NCBI GenBank assembly: GCA_012064415.1
Contig: SSNU01002965.1
Location: forward strand, 1 to 11,890
Length of the DNA stretch: 11,890 bases
Origin: Gyrodactylus bullatarudis
Lineage: Eukaryota > Platyhelminthes > Monogenea > Gyrodactylidea > Gyrodactylidae
Direction: 5' to 3'
Shown here: in pieces, positions 1-7,523 of the stretch
How the letters are laid out: each line of letters opens with the position of its first letter
Position numbering within the stretch: position 1 is the first letter of the stretch
Program-made: the position numbers and the translations under genes
Notes under the pieces: model-generated
Told to the model about the DNA's origin: nothing
Seen by the model: the letters and a program-made list of their open reading frames with translations, nothing else
Database searches by the model: none

Positions 1-300
1 TTCAAGTCCCGATTATGAAAATTGTGCTATTTCGGTTTTTCGCGAATTGCGCAAAAACTGGGCAACTTAGGAAATTTTTGGAAGCAGATTCAGAATCTGC
101 GTTAAATTTTACACTATAATCAGTTTTTCGCCAAAATTTATCGCAAAATTTCTTTTTTATTTCCCCCAGTGTAATCATTACTACACGCAAATCAATGAAA
201 CAATGTGACACCAGATGTCCTCCACCCTTTTTTCAACAGAGAGAGCCAATCAGATTAAATTTTTAATTCTTTGTGTTTTTAAGTATATATTTGGCATGTA
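1..300. other. unassigned AT-rich DNA with a short perfect palindrome
   Basis: I see no gene I can support here. The - strand is open for about 69 codons (2-211), but the peptide has no recognisable motif and the composition is that of the surrounding DNA. Positions 84-100 form a perfect 8-bp inverted repeat around a single central base (GCAGATTC-A-GAATCTGC). The last 20 bases resemble the sequence just upstream of the hammerhead at 7524-7560 (both have TGTAAGAG before the ribozyme core), so at least the right edge probably belongs to the same retroelement family, on the + strand. Confidence 0.4.
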
Positions 301-342
301 AGAGGCTGATGAGTATGCCTGAAATAAAGCGCTTATTCCTCT
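301..342 (+). ncRNA. hammerhead ribozyme (type I, PLE-associated type), + strand
   Basis: This is a self-cleaving RNA motif. Stem I is a perfect 5-bp helix (AGAGG 301-305 with CCTCT 338-342). The conserved CTGATGA box is at 306-312, followed by an 8-nt stem II region (313-320). GAAA is at 321-324, and a 13-nt stem III hairpin (324-336, ATAA pairing with TTAT) is followed by the cleavage nucleotide T at 337. Type I hammerheads with short stem III are known from Penelope-like retroelements and retrozymes. One key base looks decayed: the position closing stem II before GAAA is T where C is expected, which fits CpG loss and leaves only a G-T wobble. Stem II is therefore weak and activity doubtful, but the layout matches two other copies in the window exactly. 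Confidence 0.72.
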
Positions 343-654
343 AACTTTCGGCATCGTTTTATTCTTAAAATTATTCATATTTAGTCCAAAATTTTTTATA
401 TGACAGTGCCAGAAAGATTCCAGCTCATTACACTCTTCTACGATGGTATTGAGCCCAAGGTTCTTTCAGAAGCCTTTAATTTTTCTCAGTAAAGTCAACA
501 AGATTATAAACAGCCAATCGATGCCTGTATCATTCGCAAGTTCTAAGCGTTTTATGATCGAAAATTGCAAGAGATACGTTCTAAGAGACGAGCGTTCATG
601 AAAAATATGGCGAATGTGATATGACATGTGATATAATATGGCATTGGCAGAATG
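343..654. other. no recognisable gene
   Basis: This is AT-rich DNA between the + strand hammerhead and the inverted-repeat arm at 655-707. The - strand is open from 690 down to 466 (74 codons), starting inside the inverted-repeat arm, but the peptide beyond the arm resembles nothing I recognise. It may be flanking DNA or the 5' part of a + strand retroelement unit that begins at the hammerhead cleavage site. Confidence 0.4.
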
Positions 655-707
655 TATATGTTGTACGCAAAAAGTGAAGTTGCACCACAAGTGAAGATAT
701 GAATATC
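655..707 (-). repeat. left arm of a ~50-bp inverted repeat flanking the PLE block
   Basis: Read on the - strand, this segment matches the + strand at 3613-3666. Shared blocks include TCTTCACTT, TGGTGC, ACTTCACTT and TTGCGTACAACATATA. I count two substitutions and two small indels (2 nt and 1 nt) over about 50 bp. The arms face each other across the whole PLE block (764-3590). On the far side of each arm the sequences differ: the right arm runs into a pogo-like transposase fragment, the left into unrecognised DNA. Confidence 0.75.
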
Positions 708-763
708 TTCATTTTCGTTTGGTTCTATAAGAAATGCTAGAGAAAACTAGCGTATATTTGAGC

Positions 764-800
764 GATAAACGTTATATTTCGCCGGGTCTCTTCAGAATCT
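764..800 (-). ncRNA. hammerhead ribozyme at the 3' end of PLE copy 1, - strand
   Basis: On the - strand, CTGAAGA (795-789) is followed by the 8-nt stem II region GACCCGGC (788-781), GAAA (780-777), a 13-nt stem III hairpin (777-765) and the cleavage nucleotide C at 764. All invariant core bases are present, and the closing G-C of stem II is intact. Stem III has one internal T-T mismatch. No convincing stem I forms with the DNA beyond 764. It lies about 130 nt downstream of the stop codon of the PLE C-terminal tail (927-929), the usual place for a hammerhead in the terminal repeat of a Penelope-like element. Spacing is identical to the copies at 301 and 7524. Confidence 0.68.
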
Positions 801-926
801 ACCCCTGTGAAATTTAAATACTATCAAAATGCAAAATATTTCCTGGCTTACATTGGTATATTTCGTGATTTTAATCTAGCCCTCACTAGGGGAGGTGCAG
901 AAAAAGAAAACTCTGCTCATAACTAA
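801..926 (-). other. 3' untranslated region of PLE copy 1
   Basis: This non-coding stretch lies between the stop codon of the PLE tail and the hammerhead. It can be lined up by position with 7561-7680, which occupies the same place in PLE copy 3, but base-level similarity between the two is low by eye. No separate feature is visible. Confidence 0.5.
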
Positions 927-1140
927 TTATTTCTGTATTTTCCTAAATTGATCAACCTTCTGCTGTCCACCATCACTACGTCGTTTTCTCTTCACTTTTT
1001 CACAACTTTTCTTGTCGGTAATTACGGGTTGGGTCATAATTAGATTATCAACTTCTGTTGACTTCTCGTTAGTTTCACTTCTATCCAAAACTCTAACTGT
1101 TGCTGGAGCTGTACTTGGATTGTTCCATTCAGTTGCTACT
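927..1140 (-). pseudogene. Penelope-like element, C-terminal tail of the ORF (copy 1 fragment)
   Basis: The - strand is open from about 1135 to a TAA at 927-929, giving about 70 residues. It holds STAPATVRVLDRSETN, then EKSTEVDN, then a lysine/arginine-rich end (KVKRKRRSDGG) of nuclear-localisation type. The same tail is found, degraded, in copy 3 (VDEKSTEIDN near 7800), and its first part in copy 2 (STAPATVRDLDRSETN at 2241-2292). This identifies it as the end of the RT/endonuclease protein of this PLE family. A stop codon and loss of similarity mark its upstream limit near 1140, so it is a 5'-truncated or interrupted piece. No function is expected on its own. Confidence 0.65.
1068..1119. 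repeat. 52-bp direct repeat, copy A
   Basis: This is identical to 2241-2292 at 50 of 52 positions. Both copies encode the same part of the PLE tail (PSTAPATVR-LDRSETN) in the same orientation. It either marks two separate insertions of one family or is a duplication flanking a later insertion. Confidence 0.9.
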
Positions 1141-2240
1141 TAATGAAATTAACGAACTCAAAAATTGTACAGTCAATTTCACACATGATGACTCGCGTTA
1201 TGTTAAAAGTGTGATGGCAAAGGTCTTTTATACCTCTCTGCCCCAAAAATAATAACCAATAAAAGTGAAGTATGGATTAGCCAATAATATTCAAGCATAA
1301 TTGTTTATTCTCATGATGAAACCGAAATATACCCGTCATATGATTGTTTCGAGCATCTATCCAGTAATTTATACATCATTGAATAGAGAATTTTTTCCTT
1401 GTTCTTTAGAGCCTAAAATAAATTCTCAACCATTCTTTATAACAAAGATACTCTAATTTCTATACCTTAATTACTACAGTAAATTAAATACCACCATTCG
1501 GAAAAGCATGCAATAGTTAATTCTCTGGCTAATTTCCATGCATCAAGCTCAAAAGGAAATAGATTAAATAATAAATCAAAATTGCATTCAGATTTCCAAA
1601 TTTAATGAGGATCTATACAAATATGGATGTAAGCCAAGGCTTGAATAAACAATATGCATCACAATGCATTACATCATTCTAATGTACCATGTTAGTGTGA
1701 GAGTCATCAGACCCTCTTTTTTCCTTTCTATGTTCCCCTTGAGATCCTTTCAAAAAACGTGTTTGTGTGTATAACCAGACTCCAATCTTTTTCTACGTTA
1801 ATTCCAATCCCCCACCAACGACCATGCTCTTTCTCTTAAATAGAAAGAGATTGGAGTCATTAGAGAACACTCAAGGATTTCGAATTTCTTCCTCTTTTGT
1901 TATCGTTAATTCCAACCAATAGAATTCAAAGTCGTTTCAAGGATAAATATGAGACCATATTTCTTAAAATTATTAACCGTAGAACTAAATCTCGGGTTAT
2001 TTTTCACCCCATTTGTATTAAAATACCCATAAGAAAAATAAATATTTCGGATGAGGGATAACTTAGAATGATAGAGTTGTGATATTAGTGTTTTAATATT
2101 AATTTCTAGTTATTAATGTATCATTATTAATGAGAAAATTAGAGTAACTATTAACGCCTAGTGATTGTTTTATGAATGGGCTTAAGTAAAAATTCTTGAA
2201 ACCTGTTTGATAATTATTTTATTTACATTTTTAAGATAGA
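1141..2240. other. 1.1-kb segment without recognisable genes between two PLE pieces
   Basis: This AT-rich stretch separates PLE copy 1 from copy 2. I find no coding frame, RNA gene or terminal repeats that define an element. The only clear structure is the hairpin at 1778-1858. The motif CGTTAATTCCAA occurs twice, at about 1796 and 1904. The segment could be an insertion into a single PLE, with the 52-bp repeats at its edges, or ordinary DNA between two insertions. Confidence 0.5.
1778..1858. repeat. long hairpin, 18-bp arms
   Basis: GACTCCAATCTTTTTCTA (1778-1795) and TAGAAAGAGATTGGAGTC (1841-1858) are reverse complements at 17 of 18 positions. The one exception would be a G-T pair in RNA. 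The loop is 45 nt. The pairing does not extend outward. It could be a small inverted-repeat element or a precursor-like RNA hairpin. Nothing shows that it is transcribed. Confidence 0.6.
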
Positions 2241-2292
2241 GTTAGTTTCACTTCTATCCAAATCTCTAACTGTTGCTGGTGCTGTACTTGGA
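2241..2292. repeat. 52-bp direct repeat, copy B
   Basis: This is the partner of 1068-1119, with two mismatches. It sits at the downstream (3') break of PLE copy 2. On the - strand the PLE reading STAPATVRDLDRSETN runs to 2241 and then enters unrelated AT-rich DNA. Confidence 0.9.
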
Positions 2293-2384
2293 ACTAGAAC
2301 TGATTGATTATCAGCCAACTTCTCGTTGTTTTCATTTTTGCATCTAGTTACCTTCTTGTGTAGAGGATAAGGGGGAGGGGAGAA

Positions 2385-2680
2385 AAAGTCGTGGGTTTAT
2401 GGATTTTTCTTATTTTGCCTCACCTTACTGGGTTCGCTTGGATTAACTTGATAGAGAATTTTAAAGTTAGAAGCATTTGCACTGTGTCCTGTTGTTTGAA
2501 TATGATGTTGGAAAGCACTTTTGTACTTCGGCCTTAAGTATTCTCTTACTCTTTCGCCAAGTGCTGTTTGACCAACATATGAGAATTCACACGCACAAAC
2601 AAATTGATAGATTACTCCTCTTCTTTTCAGCTTAGGAATTAGGTCCTTGTTTCGACCATGGTCCTTTGTTTCCCAGGCAA
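2385..2680 (-). pseudogene. GIY-YIG endonuclease domain of PLE copy 2
   Basis: Within copy 2, one frame reads KRRGVIYQFVCACEFSYVG, the VIY...YVG variant of the GIY-YIG signature, with a CxC pair as in PLE endonucleases. It continues with QTALGERVREYL, whose arginine fits the conserved catalytic position, then SAFQHHIQTTGH and NFKILYQVNP. This last part lines up with copy 3 (HQEHLMATYHNADVSNFSIIDQANP), which confirms the family. The frame stops at 2397-2399 after a lysine-rich run, earlier than in a full element. The nuclease would have nicked target DNA; here it is cut off from the RT by a frameshift. Confidence 0.85.
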
Positions 2681-3612
2681 TGTTCGTTTGGTGTTTTTGG
2701 TCAACTTATTGTTCACAATAGATCTACTAACATCTTTTTTGAAGGGAAGAACTAGATTTATTGACTTATCGTCATATTCTTTTCTGATTTTATCTTTGGA
2801 ATGAGAATGTTTTTCAATGAAGCACTCCGGATAGCCATCCTGTTTAAGGAGATCTTGCAATTTGGCTCTTTCTTCCATAACGTATTCAGTTGACACAAGT
2901 CTGTCAAGGCATTGCTTACAACACTCTTTTTGGTTTCCTCTGGCGAGAAACTTTGGAATGGTAAGAATTGTGTTGGAACACTCGTCTTCCTGTATATCTT
3001 TGTCATTGCGATTGTAACGTTCCGCGTAATTTCAAGATCGAGGAAATTGAGTTTGCCTTTTTCTTCCATCTCATGGATCGTGAACTTTACATTTTGATGG
3101 ATTGTATTCAATTTTTGACAAATTTCCTTGCCGTCTTTGTCACTGTCCACCACCAGAAAAGTGTCATCGAGGTATTTAGCATATAAACGTGAACTTTCGA
3201 TCAATTGCTGCATCAGGAATGGCAGAAACATGCAAGGAGGCGGCCAATGGGACTTCCCATTGCTACACCATCGATTTGCTTTTAGAACTGTCCACCAAAT
3301 TTGAAATCAATATTCATAAAGATTAGTTCTTGCACCGTTGCTGGAGGAACACTACATAGGGAATGATATTTTGTTAATAGATTCAATATAAAAACTACCG
3401 ATTCTTTGACAGGCACATTCGTTAAAAGCGAGGCTACATCAAAGGAAATCATTATTCAATCTTCAAAATTTGTTTCTCTGAGTTTGCTGATGGTACGGAA
3501 AATTCACAAACTTGGTTCCTCAAGGCCATAAGTTTAGCGTATAATCATTTTACAGGGGAATGTTGTGGACTGGCCGACATATCTTATCTTCAACTTTGGC
3601 GCTCGCCAAAAA

Positions 3613-3666
3613 TATATTCATATATCTTCACTTTTGGTGCACTTCACTTCTTGCGTACAACATATA
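3613..3666 (+). repeat. right arm of the ~50-bp inverted repeat flanking the PLE block
   Basis: This is the inverted partner of 655-707. It begins about 25 bp beyond the truncated 5' end of PLE copy 2 and runs directly into the pogo-like fragment on the + strand. Confidence 0.75.
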
Positions 3667-3894
3667 GATATCGCTGTCAATATTTGGGATTCAATCGGAA
3701 AAGATACAATAGTCAAATGCTGGGAAGAAACAGGGCTGATCCCACATGATGTGGTTACTGAGCTTGTTATAAACCATTCAAAATTAAGAGGATTAAATGG
3801 ATCGGCTGATATACTGAAAAAATTAGATTTTTGTAATGTTAATCCTATTCTCAATTCTTCAGTTAGAGCGACCCCTATACTTGAAATGAAATGA
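3649..3894 (+). pseudogene. pogo/Tigger-like transposase, C-terminal fragment
   Basis: The + strand frame ending at TGA 3892-3894 reads HIDIAVNIWDSIGKDTIVKC followed by WEETGLIP. This resembles the end of the DDE domain in pogo/Tigger/CENP-B-type transposases, where a helix of the form AW..I...TI.NCW..TG follows the last catalytic residue. Another fragment of the same kind lies at 4529-4890 (DIWENFGTESIVKC, then LIP), which supports the call. No catalytic residue is included, and the upstream part is missing or replaced by the inverted-repeat arm. The frame stays open further upstream (to 3565), but that part is only the antisense of PLE copy 2. The last 60 residues have no motif I recognise. 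Confidence 0.6.
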
Positions 3895-4528
3895 GCTTTT
3901 TTATTAGATCACGCCTTTCTTCTCATAATTCAAAGAGAATCAATGCTTCTCCTTTTTTGTAGTATTATAATGATTCTTTATTACAGATTTAAATAAGAAA
4001 TGTTAGTTAATATATTTATTTTTTTATCGGATTTTAGACTCATACTGATTAGCCGAGAAAAATTTTATTTGAATGCAAACTACATCCTCTCTTATTTGTA
4101 TTACTTGTGTTGAGCCATTTCATAGAAGTCAATATATGTTTTAGATCAAAAAACAACTTAAAAATATATATTGAAAAGTTAATTTTTTTCTTGAACTAGA
4201 AGTTGCCTTGAAAATAATCATAGTTATAATTTACCTTATAAGAGTAAGATCTCTAACATATGGAACACACATAAAGTTCTTTTCCCTTTGAATGTGTTGC
4301 TTCTAGTAAATAATAATCCTGTCCTTAGATTCAACTCAGAACAACGTCTATTTAATTTTAAGTTATGTTCTTTGAACTCGTTTTCAGCTAATTTCTCTGA
4401 ATTTTTAAGACTCAGTTTTCATTTTGGAGAGTTTAATTATGATATAACTTAAAGTAAGACAAAATATGAAAAATGTCAATATGGGGTCCACCATAACAAA
4501 CAACTTGAGAATAATAGAAAATGTTATT
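3895..4528. other. no recognisable gene
   Basis: AT-rich DNA between the two convergent pogo-like C-termini. I see no open frame with a recognisable product, no terminal repeats and no RNA gene. It may contain the 3' ends of the two decayed elements, but no terminal inverted repeats could be identified. Confidence 0.45.
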
Positions 4529-4890
4529 TCATTCATTAAAAACAAAGATATCATTTTCATCATCGATGAACTGATTTTTAAATTCTAGACGATTTATTAA
4601 AGCTGCTGATCCCTTTCGATTATCATTAATCAAATAATTTCTGACCAGGCTTAGTTCTTCTTTACAAATTCTTCTCATTTCTTCCTCTTCATTTCGATAT
4701 GAAGGGATGAGTTTGGTATGCTCTCAACATTTAACTATTGATTCGGTTCCGAAATTTTCCCAAATATCAATTAATTAGACTTTCATCATTCGTTACACTT
4801 TAGGCACAACACATATAATAAGCAGGGATGACATCAACTCTGTGAAGTAGAGGGGGAGAAACATTCTTTTGTAATAACAAAGCATAATTC
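4529..4890 (-). pseudogene. pogo/Tigger-like transposase, C-terminal part, degenerate
   Basis: On the - strand a frame ending at a TGA at 4529-4531 is open for 65 codons (EEEEMRRICKEELSLVRNYL, then KGSAALINRLEFKNQF). Immediately upstream, across a single TGA that stands where a tryptophan codon is expected, it reads LIDIWENFGTESIVKC, closely parallel to NIWDSIGKDTIVKC in the + strand fragment at 3649-3894. Further upstream, around 4840-4870, MFLPLYFTELMSS recalls the FLPPNTTS..QP stretch of this transposase family. The ~60 residues normally between these motifs are missing. At least two in-frame stops make it a pseudogene. It lies tail to tail with the other fragment. Confidence 0.55.
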
Positions 4891-5224
4891 TTTAATTTCA
4901 TTGGTCGAAATTTGGAGTATAAGGGATTCCAAATACTAGCGATATTTTTCAGAAGTAGTCTCACTTTACAGAGCTTTTACCTGTAGTTATATTTAATAGT
5001 ATTATTATTCAATTAGATTAATATGTTATGTAATTATTATTGCTGTTACAAGTTGTCACTTTATAGAGCTAGTGATAAACCTATCTTAGATTTTATGGGC
5101 TTAAAACTTCTAATTGAGAATTTTAAAGCGAATTAAGGATTATGTAATGAGGATTGATTGATGAGGAAAGAATCTATTTATTTTAAAGAAAGTTTATGTA
5201 TTGTTTACTTGGAGCACAGGTTGA
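4891..5224. other. no recognisable gene
   Basis: AT-rich DNA left of the hAT-like element. I see no coding frame and no repeat. Traces of the pogo-like transposase may reach to about 4930 on the - strand, but I cannot support them firmly. Confidence 0.4.
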
Positions 5225-5232
5225 GTATACAC
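5225..5232. repeat. target-site duplication, left (GTATACAC)
   Basis: This perfect 8-bp match to 6656-6663 borders the terminal inverted repeats of the element between them. It fits the nTnnnnAn pattern often seen in hAT target sites. Confidence 0.8.
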
Positions 5233-6655
5233 TAGGCTAACCCCTTCCGAAAATCGATATTAGTAAACCATATTTTTTTAGATCAGAATTTTACGAGGAT
5301 CATGAAAATGCTAATTATTTTTTTCGTAGCGGCTTATTAACAGATTAGCCCCTTTTGAGATTTGAATTTCGCGCCTTAAATTTTTTCATAGTTTCTATTT
5401 GTTGAGAGATGAAATTCCTAGGCAAAGTTAATGTCTTATTAAATCTGAATAATATCCCTCAGAAAATACTGTATTTTCAAAAAGAATTAAGAACGTTTTC
5501 TATCTTCGAATATTGTTTTTTTCATTTACAAAAATCAAATTTATTCATTTTATTGCTAAGCTAATTTTATACAGCCATAATTTTGAATCTTTGCTTCTGT
5601 TTATATAAGTTTTTAAAATTAATTCTTGCTGTTTTTTTCTATTCGCGTATTATTTAAAATGTTTACACAGAAGCAGTGTTGTCAGAAGTAGAATCTCCTA
5701 GTGTTGAATCACAATGAAATTACAGGATAAAATTTACTATGAATATATTTTTATGAACTAGAACATGATTTTCCCCAGAATTCGGATTTTTATTCAGATC
5801 ATAAGAGCTCCATGATTGAATTAATCTTCAAGTAATGCTACGCTGTAACATCTGCCTTATGATTCATGAGTTATGAAAATGCTTCGGATCCATCACGGCT
5901 TAATAAAAACTGTTTAAATTGCTCTAAATGATTATTTATGTTTGAGCCAATGATAAGGCTTTTTGAAGAATCAATTCAGGATTTATCAGACTTTGATCAA
6001 GAGATATCATATAATAATTTATGATTTGATAGAATTAATTGACTAAATAAATGCTTTAAAGTTCTTTGATTTATTCTAAAGGTTTCCTCGATGAGAATAA
6101 AAAAACAAGCTATATTTGAGTGATATTTTGTTTCTATAATAACTTATAAATAAGATTTAACAGTTTCAACTCAATATCTTTTGTATTTTGGGGTGTATAA
6201 ACTGTAATTTGATTAAATTAATAATTAATAATTATTCTTATCTTAATTAAAATGATTCATGGATAAACTGAATGTTAATTAAGTTTTTCATGATAAAAAC
6301 AATGTATTAATGTAGCGCTTAACGAATTATAATGGATGGATGAGAATGTTACCGAAATTTTAACAGCTTAAGTTAAATACTAATTGTACAATTTAATAAT
6401 TAAACTTTAATTTTAATAAAATAATTGAATATTGCCATCATTAAAACAGTGATTTTCGAAATTAGTTCTTTTGTTCGAATAATTCTTGCATTTAATTTGT
6501 AAACTTCGAATTCAAAAAAATTTAGGGACTAATCTGCGAGGACACAATTTTAGAGAAGATGAATTTTATATTATTTTTCAGCACTTAAAACTATCTCTCA
6601 AAAATATGGTTTGCTCAATCAAATCAACAATTTTTTCATCGAAGAGGCTAGCCTA
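5233..6655. mobile_element. non-autonomous hAT-like DNA transposon (about 1.42 kb)
   Basis: The element begins TAGGCTAACCCCTTCC and its other end, read on the - strand, begins TAGGCTAGCCTCTTCG (13 of 16 identical). Weaker inverted similarity continues inward: AAACCATATTTTT near 5265-5280 against 6600-6612, and CAGATTAG-CCC near 5340-5350 against 6525-6537. Both ends abut the perfect 8-bp duplication GTATACAC. An 8-bp duplication of this pattern and termini starting TAGG fit the hAT superfamily. The fifth base is C rather than the usual G. The interior is very AT-rich and has no open frame or transposase remnant that I can see, so it would have been moved by an enzyme made elsewhere. The intact duplication suggests a relatively recent insertion, although the two ends differ from each other. 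Confidence 0.72.
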
Positions 6656-6663
6656 GTATACAC
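6656..6663. repeat. target-site duplication, right (GTATACAC)
   Basis: Perfect copy of 5225-5232, directly next to the right terminal inverted repeat of the hAT-like element. Confidence 0.8.
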
Positions 6664-7059
6664 ATGAAAATATTTAAATCAAAGCATAGCATTTTAAATT
6701 TGTAATAAACTATTTAGAAGCAATATAAAATTTTCTATTAATTTTTGTAAAGTGAAATCAGCCAACTGTGAGTCTGCAATGATGTATCTCGCCAATTAAG
6801 AAGAGAAATTCAGGTATCTATATATTTACCAGAAGCACGAATACATTCAAGCAAACTACACTTCCTTTATTAAGTGATTTTTGCCTTTAAACAAGTATTT
6901 TATCGAGCATTATCTTATAAATTTTTAGAATTCCTCCTTTAATTAAAATACTATTTGTCGTTCCAGGTATATTTGAAAAATAACTGTCGGACCATAATGC
7001 AAAATTCATTTTGGATTACTCCTTTTCTTATCTAAAAAACATTTTTTGATTACCTGTTT
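6664..7059. other. no recognisable gene
   Basis: AT-rich DNA with no open frame or structure I can support. If the mariner-like trace at 7060-7175 is real, its downstream part would lie here on the - strand, but no further transposase motif is visible. Confidence 0.4.
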
Positions 7060-7175
7060 GAAAAGGGTTGAGTTGCTCTCTAGTAAACTCGTTTACAAGA
7101 ATTTTTCTATCTTTATACTCAAGATAGATCCATTTTTCATCTGTTGTAAAATTTTTAGAAAATTCTCCTCACTGA
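7060..7175 (-). pseudogene. possible mariner/Tc1-type transposase remnant
   Basis: One - strand frame reads FTTDEKWIYLEYKDRKILVN and then EFTREQLNPF. The TDEKWIY core resembles the (T/G)DEKWI(x)Y motif around the first catalytic aspartate of mariner-type transposases. Nothing before or after it gives a second motif; stops break the frame on both sides. A separate - strand frame at 7197-7379 (61 codons, including LGSYIQSVFLREENF) may be an upstream part in another frame, but I do not recognise it. The match is short and could be chance. Confidence 0.25.
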
Positions 7176-7523
7176 GTTCGTGGAGACTATACGCTTTTAG
7201 ATTATTTGATTTATTGAGGTCTTTGGGAAAGCATATCCATAATGAGTAAAATTCTCTTCACGCAGAAAAACCGACTGAATATAGCTTCCTAGACGACTAA
7301 AGGTCCGATCCGATTTAATCCATTCATCATCTTGCCTTTCACAAATTTCAAGTATCAACGAAACTTTATTGCAAAACAAGATTCAAGCTTACTGAATGTC
7401 TCTGGAAGAAATATTATGCTTAGAGTAATTCTGTTGGAGTAAGTATTGCCGAGCTCTCTTTGAGAACCATTGTTTCTGATTGAAACTCATTTTGAGGATT
7501 TAAAGACAAGACGAGTAATTATT
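7176..7523. other. no firmly supported gene
   Basis: This contains a 61-codon open frame on the - strand (7197-7379) of unknown nature, mentioned with the doubtful mariner-like trace. Otherwise it is plain AT-rich DNA up to the hammerhead end of PLE copy 3. Confidence 0.4.

Larger units (their letters stand above)
2241..3590 (-). pseudogene. Penelope-like retroelement, RT and GIY-YIG endonuclease, inactive (copy 2)
   Basis: This is a 5'-truncated copy of an endonuclease-bearing PLE, whose protein primes reverse transcription of its RNA at nicked chromosomal DNA. In order on the - strand: DMSASPQH (near 3583); MISFDVASLLTNVP, a catalytic-aspartate motif (near 3450); QIDGVAMGSPIG (near 3270); YAKYLDDTFLVV, with the catalytic aspartate pair (near 3180); and NFLDLEITR. 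A frameshift near 2896 leads to EYVMEERAKLQDLLKQDGYP, and a second near 2680 to the GIY-YIG domain (GVIYQFVCACEFSYVGQT, then ERVREY and HHIQTTGH) ending at a stop at 2397-2399. A degraded tail follows to 2241. In-frame stops (for example TGA just before the SFDV motif and one after KFGGQF), at least two frameshifts and a missing N-terminus make it a pseudogene. RT motif order and a downstream GIY-YIG domain together are diagnostic of PLEs. Confidence 0.88.

Noticed and set aside
466..690. 74-codon - strand open frame
   Set aside because: Only its first 12 codons, inside the inverted-repeat arm, resemble another sequence in the window; the rest has no support.
1695..1720. CTGATGA on the - strand
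   Set aside because: No GAAA follows after the stem II interval and no stem III can form.
2912..3186. Open + strand frames (61 and 72 codons)
   Set aside because: They are antisense to the RT domain of PLE copy 2, which has clear family motifs on the - strand.
3483..3530. + strand peptide MVRKIHKLGSSRP, strikingly like the PKIHK-x-GSPLRP motif of PLEs
   Set aside because: The - strand here reads continuously as PLE copy 2 (DMSASPQH, YAKLMALRNQ, ISKLRETNFED, MISFDV), in correct order and spacing, so the + strand match is a coincidence.
3565..3640. N-terminal part of the + strand frame that ends at 3894
   Set aside because: Antisense of PLE copy 2 plus the inverted-repeat arm; the transposase-like part starts only near 3649.
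5233..6655. Alternative reading of the element as a 6-bp (TATACA) duplication with termini CTAGGCTA
   Set aside because: The 8-bp duplication GTATACAC is perfect at both ends and consistent with a known superfamily, so it is preferred; the ambiguity arises because the flanking G and C also fit the terminal repeat.
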